DNA of 64,000 nucleotides from Verrucomicrobiota bacterium (GTDB lineage Bacteria; Verrucomicrobiota; Verrucomicrobiia; Opitutales; Opitutaceae), in assembly GCA_016721945.1 (NCBI GenBank), contig JADKHC010000010.1, positions 62,001 to 126,000 on the forward strand, written 5' to 3'. Position numbers and translations under genes: made by a program. The notes under the pieces are model-generated. The model worked only from the letters and a program-made list of their open reading frames with translations, was not told the DNA's origin and made no database searches. Positions 24,194-33,920 of this stretch are shown here, piece by piece; position 1 is the first letter of the stretch, and each line of letters begins with the position of its first letter.

Positions 24194-25594
24194 GTGATTT
24201 CTTCCCTGCGCAAATTCATCTCGTGGCTTTTCCTGAAGCTGGCGTTTGGCGCATTTATAGCCGTATCCGGACTCGCGATACACGGATTGTGGTTGTTTCT
24301 GCATGACGACCAGGATTTCGCGAAGGTACATGCGACGCATCTAGCTGCGCTCAAAGAACAACACTTGGTGATAACGGCGGCACGCGATGTCGGCAGGCAG
24401 GAGCATGCTGACTTGCAACAGAAGCTCGCCGCGCAGCAGGAGCGCACAACACGAGCGGCCACACTCGCCGCGGATTTACGCGCGGATGAAACCTGGTGGG
24501 TGAAGCTCTGGGGTGATCGCGATCAGAGACGAATCAATGCCGGCCGCATCGAACGGCTCGAACAAATGGCGCGAGAATCAAAGCAGGCAGCCAGCGAGCT
24601 GAAGCGAGAGCTGACCCGGATCGCAGTCGCTTTGAACACGCACGAGGCTGAGTTGAAGCGGGTCGGATCGCAGTTGTTTATTGCCGAGGAGACGGACAGC
24701 CGTGTCGTCTATTATGCCAACGCGGCTTGGCTGGCCGGGCGCTGGTTTATTCTGGGAGCGCTTTGTCTGTATTTTTTTGGACCGACATTGTTCCAGTTGG
24801 TTTTATTTTATCGGATTGCGCCAGGCATCGCTCGCGGGCGTGCCGTGCAACTTGATGGGGGGCCTGCGGTTTCGCCGTGGTTGAGCGAGGCTCGCACGAT
24901 GGTGGATGTTGCGCTTTGGTCGGGGGAAAGGGCGCGCGTCCGCAAGCGGTATCTCAAGTCGGTGGACGTGGGGCTGGCCCATGAGCCGCGGCTACTACTC
25001 AGCTGGCGTTTTCCTTTAACGAGTTTGCTGAGCGGGTTTGTGCATGACGAAAATCTGCGCAATTCCCGTGCGGGCCGAAGTCTCAGTCTGGTTTTTGCTC
25101 ATCATAAAAATCCTGAAAACCAAATGGCGGTCGTGCATGTGCCAGAGGGCGGCTCGCTCGTGGTACGGCCAAGCTTCCTAGCGGGCGTGATCTTGCCACC
25201 TGGACAGGAGTTACAGATGCGACCCCGCTGGCAGCTTTTCCGCTGGCAGGCGTGGGTGACTGGACAGTTACGTTTCCTCGAACTCATTGGTCCATGTCGA
25301 TTGGTTGTGGCTGGGCGTCCGGGCTTGCGGGTTGAGCGCTTGACCGTCGGAGAGGACGGGATTCTTCCAGTGCGGCGCACGAGTTTGGACAAGACCGTCG
25401 CTTTCACACCCAACCTGGAATACCGGCTCATCCGCACGGCACGTTTTTGGAATTATTACCGCTGGAATCACCGGTTGTTCGACGCCCACTTTACCGGAGT
25501 GGGTTTTGTGCTGACGCAAACGACGTTGCCGGGGCGCCGCACGGGCATCTGGTCGGTGACGCGTAATCGCGCCCGAAAATTGATCGGGCTTTGA
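24194..25594 (+). CDS. coiled-coil membrane protein with AIM24-like C-terminal part
   Basis: A 466-residue protein starting with GTG. A first membrane helix (about 10-35) is followed by a long charged coiled coil (about 40-165, rich in Q, E, K and R heptads). A second helix (about 175-210) leads to a C-terminal beta-rich domain (about 215-466). Within that domain, VVHVPEGGSLVVRPSFLAGV near 315 and a later RLVVAGRPGLRVERL resemble AIM24-type beta repeats, but the match is weak. It follows the protease-inhibitor pair by about 90 bases on the same strand. Function unknown. Confidence 0.7.
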   Translation: MISSLRKFISWLFLKLAFGAFIAVSGLAIHGLWLFLHDDQDFAKVHATHLAALKEQHLVITAARDVGRQEHADLQQKLAAQQERTTRAATLAADLRADETWWVKLWGDRDQRRINAGRIERLEQMARESKQAASELKRELTRIAVALNTHEAELKRVGSQLFIAEETDSRVVYYANAAWLAGRWFILGALCLYFFGPTLFQLVLFYRIAPGIARGRAVQLDGGPAVSPWLSEARTMVDVALWSGERARVRKRYLKSVDVGLAHEPRLLLSWRFPLTSLLSGFVHDENLRNSRAGRSLSLVFAHHKNPENQMAVVHVPEGGSLVVRPSFLAGVILPPGQELQMRPRWQLFRWQAWVTGQLRFLELIGPCRLVVAGRPGLRVERLTVGEDGILPVRRTSLDKTVAFTPNLEYRLIRTARFWNYYRWNHRLFDAHFTGVGFVLTQTTLPGRRTGIWSVTRNRARKLIGL

Positions 25595-25819
25595 CGAGCG
25601 AATCGGCTCTTGCACACGCAGCGCGCACTTGGTTTATAGCGCAAGAAAGCATCCCCTAGACGTGTCGCTTGGTTTTTCGTGAGCCGTACTGAGATTTCGG
25701 AGTATGAGGCCTATTCATATACCGAAATTTTCCGCTAGAAGACGGTAAAATGATGCGGTTATGTATTCTGGTAGTTGATACTTCGCTGAAAACAGGAACA
25801 AGTGCGGTCTCCAGTTTTT
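25595..25819. other. upstream region of the second giant secreted protein
   Basis: A 225-base gap, somewhat more AT-rich than the coding sequence around it. It probably holds the promoter of the next gene. I could not assign a confident -35/-10 pair or terminator. Confidence 0.4.
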
Positions 25820-28651
25820 ATGACCAAACGACCTGCTCACCAGAACCCACGGTTTGCCCCTTCTTGGACCGCAAGATTAGTCGCTCGGCTGACGACTTCG
25901 ATGTGCAGTCTGCTTTTGGTGTTTGTCTTCGGCCTCGGCGCTGTGGACGCACGCGCGCTCACGATTTCCTACAACGATCTGCCGGTTTTTATCAACGAGA
26001 CCATCGCGCCGATGACGCCGACCGTCGGCGACGTTTCGGGTGGGAGCACGTCGTTCGCAATCTCGTCGGGCGCGTTGCCCGCAGGTTTGGCTTTGGATTT
26101 AGCGAATGGTTCTATTTCAGGCAAGCCGACGGCGGCCGGTACGTTTGAGGTGACGATCAGGGCCACCAACGGTGCCGCTCAGGCGAGTGCGAATTTGCTC
26201 CTGATCGTGATCCCGCCCGCGGCCGGGATTAGTGCTGATCGGCCGGTTCTGATCTTCGAGAAAAACGGTGTTTATGGGCAGCCTTGGGGCGCTGGTATGG
26301 CTTGGCCGGAGCAGCTTTTCTGGCAGAACCAGCCCGATATTCTGGGCAGTCGTCTCGGCGAGATGCAGGCGTCATCACTCGGCATGGAAGGAGCAGGCCT
26401 TGCACCTGTGCTGGGTTGTGTGGCGTGGGGCTATGAATATATGTCCGCCACCGGTGGCGATCCCAACAATCTCGCGGCGACGCCCGACCGCAGCAAGGAC
26501 GGTGGTTGGAAACAATGGGGTCAGTGGATGACGAACCATCCGCAGTACCAATCTACGGATTGGTATGGAAAAAAGGAAGCGGGATATTTCACTCCCCTGA
26601 TGCCGATGGATCCGGCAGATTGGCCAGCGGAGTGGACACCGCCGAGTGGCTGGATCGCGCCGAGCGATTGGGTCAACGGCAAGCCGGTGAAGACCGTTAG
26701 TTATGCGCAATGGTTAGGTGTACGGCTGGCCCAGCTGGCCTACACCATTAAATGCCGTGGCATGATGTGCGCGGATTACGTCATCGGCTTGGAGTGGGGC
26801 GATGCCATCGACTACAATCCGCGCGTGGTCGATGACTTTGCGAAATGGGCAGGGATCTCCATCCCAGCCGGCAGCGTCACTGAGCGTGCGGATTATATAC
26901 AGGATAACCACAAGGCGCTTTGGTGGGATTTCAAGTGCGAGCGGTTCGCGGAATTCTACGGCAGCATGGCGCGGAATATACTGGCCAACGGCAAGGTTCC
27001 GGCCGTGGGCGGGCAACTCTCCGGCATCCCATACTTCACCCGGGGATCGGGGGACGACCCGCGCATTTTCACGCAGAGCATCAACGGTGCTCCGGGTAAA
27101 TACTGGTTCTTTAACATCGAGATTCAGGGTGACTCCCTGCGTCCTCCCTCTGATTACTGGTATAGCGCGATTTGCGTTGGAGCAACGGCTGCGCGCGAGC
27201 CCGACATGCCTTATGGCGGGCACATGGATGCCGTGGGCGGCCAGGGCGAATTTGACCGATCAGTGGCAAATGCCGGTCACGATTGGGCCTGGGGCTTAAA
27301 ATACGTAACCCAGCAGTGGCTGAGCGCTGGTTGGACTCATATCGCGGGACGTGACGGCACGGTGCGGAGAGCCCTGATGTATTTTATGCGTTCCTATTGG
27401 GACGCCGGGCAATTACCCACACCGGAGTACAACCTCATCGTCGGTCACGCCCCGAAGCACCCTTTTGGGCCAGCCTTTTATTACTCAGTTCCGATCGAAC
27501 GCAGCTACGAAAAATACAATGGCAAGACTGGTAATAACGACTCCTTGCTCCTTCCGCGTTTTGCGCGGGAGCTTTCGCCGGCCAGCAGTGAGAAGCGTGG
27601 AAAGGCTCGTGGCCTGTGCACAGGGTATTACGTCAGCGATGTCAGCGTCTTGAAACTGAAACCGGCCGATTATCCGACTGGTTGGATCGTGTACGACGAG
27701 AACCTCCTAACGCCCCTGGAAAAGGCGATGCTTACCTCCATCGCTCCCATCTATAACATCGATTACAGCGGCCCAAATATGGACGGCCATGTTGCCGCCG
27801 AACTGATGGCTCTTGGGCCTGTTCACGTGGCGCAGGCCGCGGATCAGTGTCTGAACTGTTCGGCGTTCATCGACCAGAACGGATCGGTCATCGTGATGGT
27901 GACAAACACGCTTGAAACTACCGGAACGGGAACGCTCGTTTTCAACAACGTTGGCAACGGCTCCTTCGTCTGTAACGGACTTTTGAATACTACTAGCGCG
28001 GTCCTTACTATTGCGGGCAGCACGGGCAGCATCCCGGTCTCGGTGCCGGCGCGTGGAACCATCGTTTACGAAATCCCCGAACTCACCTGGAACGGCCATG
28101 ATCCATCCACTGTGGTCACGCCAAAGCCCGGTGCACCGGCCATCCTATCCGAGTCAGGCATTCTAAGCGCCGCAAACGTCGACCAGGGCTTCACGCTTTC
28201 CGTGACCGCAACCGGTAACAATCTCCAATATCAGTGGCTCAAGGACGGCACGATCCTGGGTGGCAACTCGACTAGTTCAACTTATACGGTGACCGGCGCA
28301 GCCGGGCGGCATTCCGGCACTTATAGCGTGATTGTCTTCAACTCATCGGGATTCGCCGTGAGCAAAGATATCGTGGTGCAGATCAATACTCCTGCCTCTT
28401 CAAGCTCGATTTCTACGACGTCCTCAGGGTCTTCGAGTAGTTCGTCGTCGAGTTCGAGCAGCAGCTCATCAAGTTCTTCGTCGTCCTCTTCCTCCAGTTC
28501 GAGCAGCTCCTCGTCGTCAAGCAGCAGCGGCGCCACACCCGGTGGTGGCTCAGGCGGCGGTGGTGGCGGAGCACTGTCGGTTGTCTTTCTGGAGTTGCTG
28601 GCCGTTTTGGGCGCCGCGAAGCTTGCTTCGCGCTGTCATAGAATGAAATAG
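25820..28651 (+). CDS. large secreted protein with Ig domains and C-terminal anchor tail
   Basis: A 943-residue exported protein. ATG 25820 is used; a GTG at 25802 is the alternative. The signal peptide has a long basic N-region and ends near residue 46 (VDARA). A putative Ig/cadherin-like He_PIG domain spans about 50-138 (GALPAGLALDLANGSISG). A large unassigned domain, rich in Trp, Tyr and Gly, spans about 140-735; it has the look of a glycan-active or beta-rich enzyme but no motif I can name. An Ig-like domain follows (about 768-855), then a Ser tract (about 860-905). The tail is GGGSGGGGGGALSVVFLELL, then a basic end. The Ser and Gly segments match the other giant protein of this window. 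Confidence 0.85.
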   Translation: MTKRPAHQNPRFAPSWTARLVARLTTSMCSLLLVFVFGLGAVDARALTISYNDLPVFINETIAPMTPTVGDVSGGSTSFAISSGALPAGLALDLANGSISGKPTAAGTFEVTIRATNGAAQASANLLLIVIPPAAGISADRPVLIFEKNGVYGQPWGAGMAWPEQLFWQNQPDILGSRLGEMQASSLGMEGAGLAPVLGCVAWGYEYMSATGGDPNNLAATPDRSKDGGWKQWGQWMTNHPQYQSTDWYGKKEAGYFTPLMPMDPADWPAEWTPPSGWIAPSDWVNGKPVKTVSYAQWLGVRLAQLAYTIKCRGMMCADYVIGLEWGDAIDYNPRVVDDFAKWAGISIPAGSVTERADYIQDNHKALWWDFKCERFAEFYGSMARNILANGKVPAVGGQLSGIPYFTRGSGDDPRIFTQSINGAPGKYWFFNIEIQGDSLRPPSDYWYSAICVGATAAREPDMPYGGHMDAVGGQGEFDRSVANAGHDWAWGLKYVTQQWLSAGWTHIAGRDGTVRRALMYFMRSYWDAGQLPTPEYNLIVGHAPKHPFGPAFYYSVPIERSYEKYNGKTGNNDSLLLPRFARELSPASSEKRGKARGLCTGYYVSDVSVLKLKPADYPTGWIVYDENLLTPLEKAMLTSIAPIYNIDYSGPNMDGHVAAELMALGPVHVAQAADQCLNCSAFIDQNGSVIVMVTNTLETTGTGTLVFNNVGNGSFVCNGLLNTTSAVLTIAGSTGSIPVSVPARGTIVYEIPELTWNGHDPSTVVTPKPGAPAILSESGILSAANVDQGFTLSVTATGNNLQYQWLKDGTILGGNSTSSTYTVTGAAGRHSGTYSVIVFNSSGFAVSKDIVVQINTPASSSSISTTSSGSSSSSSSSSSSSSSSSSSSSSSSSSSSSSSSSSGATPGGGSGGGGGGALSVVFLELLAVLGAAKLASRCHRMK

Positions 28652-28731
28652 AAGCTTCGTTCCATCGATAGTTTTGCTTGAGTTTGCGGGTTGCGAAACC
28701 CGGCGAGGAGCGTTCGATTGTCGGCTCACGA

Positions 28732-30765
<2,034 letters not shown>

Positions 30766-30778
30766 GATGAGTGGAGGT

Positions 30779-30958
30779 AACCGCTGATTGACGCTTATGT
30801 ACGCTAATTTCGGAGAAGGAACAAATGAGGCGCGTTGTTCGCGTGTAGGATCCTGCTTGCAGGCGATCCGAACTGTCATCGCTTGCAAGCAAGCTCCTAC
30901 AACTGATCACCCCCGCTAATTCCTCAGCATTAGCGTTTATTAGCGTGCATTAGCGGTT
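30779..30958. repeat. inverted repeat type H with nested type A element
   Basis: A 180-base composite 3' of uvrB. The outer part opens AACCGCTGATTGACGCTTAT (30779 on) and closes with GCATTAGCG...AGCGGTT up to 30958, the complement of the CGCTAATG-type repeat also seen at 53706. Nested inside is a type A element (30845-30900) with GTAGGA / TCCTAC ends and two inner GC-rich hairpins. The nested copy is slightly degenerate compared with 54541-54598. Confidence 0.75.
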
Positions 30959-30988
30959 CAAAACCGGTTCGGTTTCTGGAGATTTCTC

Positions 30989-31807
30989 ATGCGCATTGCG
31001 ATCATCGCCGATATTCACGGAAACCTCCACGCCTTGGAGGCTGCACTGGCGCGGATAGAAGCGCTGCGAGTAGATCGCCTGATCGTGGCGGGCGATATTG
31101 TGGTTGGCTCACCGGATTCATTGGCGTGTTGGCAGAAGATCAAAGCGCTCGGCTGTCCTGTGCTGCGTGGCAATCATGAGCGCTATGTTTTCGATCTCGG
31201 CACAGAGCGTGCGAAACCCGAGTGGAACTCGCCCCAGTTTGGTCCGGTGCAATATGCCGCCGCACAACTCGGTGCCACCGGACGAAGCGAACTCGCCGCG
31301 CTGCCATTGACGATTCGCTTGCCGGAGGTGCCGGATGTTTTGTTCGTGCATGGTTCGGCACGCAACGACACCGACCTTGTTTTTCCTTATACGAGCGATG
31401 CCGAAATCGAGCCGATGTTTACTGGTTCGGCCGAGCGTTGGCTCATCCGTGGCCACAATCACTACGCTGGGGTGCGGCTCTGGGGTGAGCGGCGTATTGT
31501 GACGGTTGGCTCGGTCGGACTGCCGCTGGATGGAACGCCTTCGGCACAATTCGCGGTGATCGAACGGCGGAACGGAGACTGGGCCGTACAACACGAATCG
31601 GTGTCCTACGATGTCGATGCGGCTGTGAGACGTTTTCAGACGAGCGGTTATCTCGAAGCTGCTGGTCCGATGGCGCGGCTCTTCATGCGCGAGGTGGAAA
31701 CGGCAGCGTTTCACGTGGTGCCGTTTTTGAAGTGGCTGCGGGAAATGAAAACTACCGGTGCGGATCTTCCGCTCGCAGAGGCGGTCGAACGTTTTCTGCG
31801 GCGTTAG
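30989..31807 (+). CDS. metallophosphoesterase
   Basis: A 272-residue calcineurin-type phosphoesterase. Metal-binding motifs are all present: IIADIHGN (7-14; Asp8, His10), AGDIVVG (Asp near 36), GNHE near 61 and GHNHY near 155. The family hydrolyses phosphodiester or phosphomonoester bonds, often in nucleotides, but the substrate cannot be told. No signal peptide. It is alone on the plus strand and converges on the corA pair. Confidence 0.92.
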   Translation: MRIAIIADIHGNLHALEAALARIEALRVDRLIVAGDIVVGSPDSLACWQKIKALGCPVLRGNHERYVFDLGTERAKPEWNSPQFGPVQYAAAQLGATGRSELAALPLTIRLPEVPDVLFVHGSARNDTDLVFPYTSDAEIEPMFTGSAERWLIRGHNHYAGVRLWGERRIVTVGSVGLPLDGTPSAQFAVIERRNGDWAVQHESVSYDVDAAVRRFQTSGYLEAAGPMARLFMREVETAAFHVVPFLKWLREMKTTGADLPLAEAVERFLRR

Positions 31808-31820
31808 GTCAGGCGGGTGT

Positions 31821-32792
31821 TTATAGCCACTTCTTGCGACGCATGAAAAGATACGTTGCGTAGGTTCCGGCGAGCATCAGGGCGAAGGCGAGGGGGTAGC
31901 CGCCCTTGGAGGCCAGCTCAGGCATCTGCTGGTAGTTCATTCCGTACCAGCCACCAACGAGCAGCGCGGGAAACGTGAGTGCGGTGATCGCGGTGAGGAC
32001 GCGAATGCCCGAATTTGCCTCGCTGCTGGATTTGTTGATGAAGATTCGAAAGGAGATAATGAGTTGTTCGGCCCAGACCTGAGTCTGGGTTTCGATGCGA
32101 CCGAGCTCTTCGGCAAGATCGCGCAGGTAGGGTGTGATTGCGCTGCGGATGAAGGCGTTTTTACCTTGCGAGAGCTCGGCGGCAATTTCGCGCTGAGGAC
32201 GCACAATCTGGCGGAGGCCGGAGAGTTGTTTGCGCAGGGCTACGACTTTTGGGAAAAGTTCATGGGCGGACATTTCGTGCAACACGCCTTCTTCCACTTT
32301 GTCGATTTCACGGCGCAGCGCATCAAGCGGTGGTTTGTAGGCTTCGACCATGTTGTCGAGAATCGTGTGGGCAAAACGATCAGGCCCGCGTACGGGCTCG
32401 TTTGGGGTGCGCAGAAAACGCTCAAGTGCGGCGTTGACCGGTGCGAGTGGTCGATGGTGATAGGTTACGAGATAATTCTTCGAGAGGAAGAGGTCGAGCT
32501 CGGTGGTCTTGAACGCGGGGGCCTCGCTCGTATCCACGGCGTGCATCACGAAGTAGAGGTAGTCGTCGTAGGCTTCGAGTTTGGGAAATGGGGTGTCATT
32601 GACGCAGTCTTCGATTGCCAGCGGATGGAAGCCGAAGAGTTTTTCCAGAACCTGTTTGGTCTCTTCGTCGCTGGGTTCGGCCAGATTGACCCAAAGCATA
32701 ACGTTTGGTTCGGCACGAAGCAAGGCGAGCTCGTCCATGGACGGGTCTTGAGCGACGAGCTTGTGATCGCGATAGACGAGCGTGGTGATCAT
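31821..32792 (-). CDS. corA: CorA-family divalent metal transporter, copy 1
   Basis: A 323-residue magnesium/cobalt channel. An N-terminal cytoplasmic alpha/beta domain and long helices lead to two C-terminal membrane helices with the signature GMN (YGMNYQQMPEL) at the end of the first. The C-terminus ends in basic RRKKWL. It is the second of a tandem pair on this strand; the other copy starts 37 bases upstream. Confidence 0.95.
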   Translation of the reverse strand: MITTLVYRDHKLVAQDPSMDELALLRAEPNVMLWVNLAEPSDEETKQVLEKLFGFHPLAIEDCVNDTPFPKLEAYDDYLYFVMHAVDTSEAPAFKTTELDLFLSKNYLVTYHHRPLAPVNAALERFLRTPNEPVRGPDRFAHTILDNMVEAYKPPLDALRREIDKVEEGVLHEMSAHELFPKVVALRKQLSGLRQIVRPQREIAAELSQGKNAFIRSAITPYLRDLAEELGRIETQTQVWAEQLIISFRIFINKSSSEANSGIRVLTAITALTFPALLVGGWYGMNYQQMPELASKGGYPLAFALMLAGTYATYLFMRRKKWL

Positions 32793-32828
32793 GGCGGAGG
32801 GCGACGGCGGTGCGGCTTCGGCTGCGCG

Positions 32829-33797
32829 CTAGATCCAGCGTCGTTTCTTACACCACCACCACATCGCGGCGGTGAGCAGGACCGTGACGGCCATGGCGGT
32901 TGGGTAGCCGTAAGGCGTTTTTAGTTCGGGCATGTGCTCGAAATTCATGCCGTACCAGGTGCCAACGAGCGTGGCGGGCAGGGTGATTGCCGTCAGGGCG
33001 GTGAGGGCTTTGATGCCTTCGTTGGCCTGAAAATCGGATTTGCTCAGGTAAAGATCGAAGGAGATCAGCAGCTGGTCTGCGTAGGACGAAGCGGTTTCGT
33101 CGATACGAAGGAGTTCGTCGCGAAGATCGCGGAAGTAGGGGAGCATGATGGCGCGAACATGCTTGTTTTCACCGTGCGCGAGGCGGCTGACGACGTCACG
33201 TTGGGGGCGGACGATTTGGCGCAAGCGATTGATGTCGGTTCGCACATGCAGGAGTTTCGAAATCAGGCTTTCGTCGCCTTTGGTCAAAACGATTTCCTCC
33301 AGTTCTTCGAGCTCGGCGCGCAGTTCGTCGATGACGGGTTTGTAGTTGTCGACGAGCAGGTCGAGCACCGTGTGGGCGAGGCGGTCGGGTCCGCGCGCGA
33401 CGACGCCTGTGGCTTTGGCGCAGCGATCCAGTGCGGCTTGTACCGAGCGGAGGGGCTTGCGGTGGAAGGTGACGAGATAGTCTTTGCCGAGGAAGAGATC
33501 GAGTTCCGTGGTGTTGAACTTTTCCGTGCGGGTAAAATCGACCGCATGCGTGACCATGAAGAGATGGTCGTCGTAGTCTTCGACTTTTGGCAGCGAGCTG
33601 GGCGTGGCGCAGTCTTCAATTTCCAGCGGGTGAAATTGGAACACACCTTCGAGGATTGTTTTGATCTCTTCGGCGGTGGGATCGTCGAGGTCGACCCAGA
33701 GCATCAGACCTTTGTCGGCACGCACGAGACGCAAGGCCTCGACTTCGAGGTCACGGCCGACGGGTTTTCCTTCACTGAAAACAAACGAATGAATCAT
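32829..33797 (-). CDS. corA: CorA-family divalent metal transporter, copy 2
   Basis: A 322-residue paralogue of the downstream corA with the same layout. The GMN motif is YGMNFEHMPEL and the C-terminus ends KKRRWI. The start at 33797 (MIHSFVFSEGK) aligns with the paralogue's MITTLVYRDHK; a start 24 bases earlier is less likely. The two proteins are clearly related but well diverged, so the duplication is not recent. They are probably co-transcribed. Confidence 0.95.
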   Translation of the reverse strand: MIHSFVFSEGKPVGRDLEVEALRLVRADKGLMLWVDLDDPTAEEIKTILEGVFQFHPLEIEDCATPSSLPKVEDYDDHLFMVTHAVDFTRTEKFNTTELDLFLGKDYLVTFHRKPLRSVQAALDRCAKATGVVARGPDRLAHTVLDLLVDNYKPVIDELRAELEELEEIVLTKGDESLISKLLHVRTDINRLRQIVRPQRDVVSRLAHGENKHVRAIMLPYFRDLRDELLRIDETASSYADQLLISFDLYLSKSDFQANEGIKALTALTAITLPATLVGTWYGMNFEHMPELKTPYGYPTAMAVTVLLTAAMWWWCKKRRWI

Positions 33798-33920
33798 GCG
33801 ACTGAGCCGAAGATTGCGCACTCTGGGCAGACGGCAAGCCCAAGTCTGTTATCGAGTAACTTTCCTTAAAAAGCAGGAAATACACTGGTCTCTCCGCCTG
33901 TCTTGGTTTTCTTCTTTTGC

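Noticed and set aside
32064..33869. Long plus-strand ORFs opposite the corA pair
   Set aside because: Both are shadows of the corA genes and have no recognisable domain.
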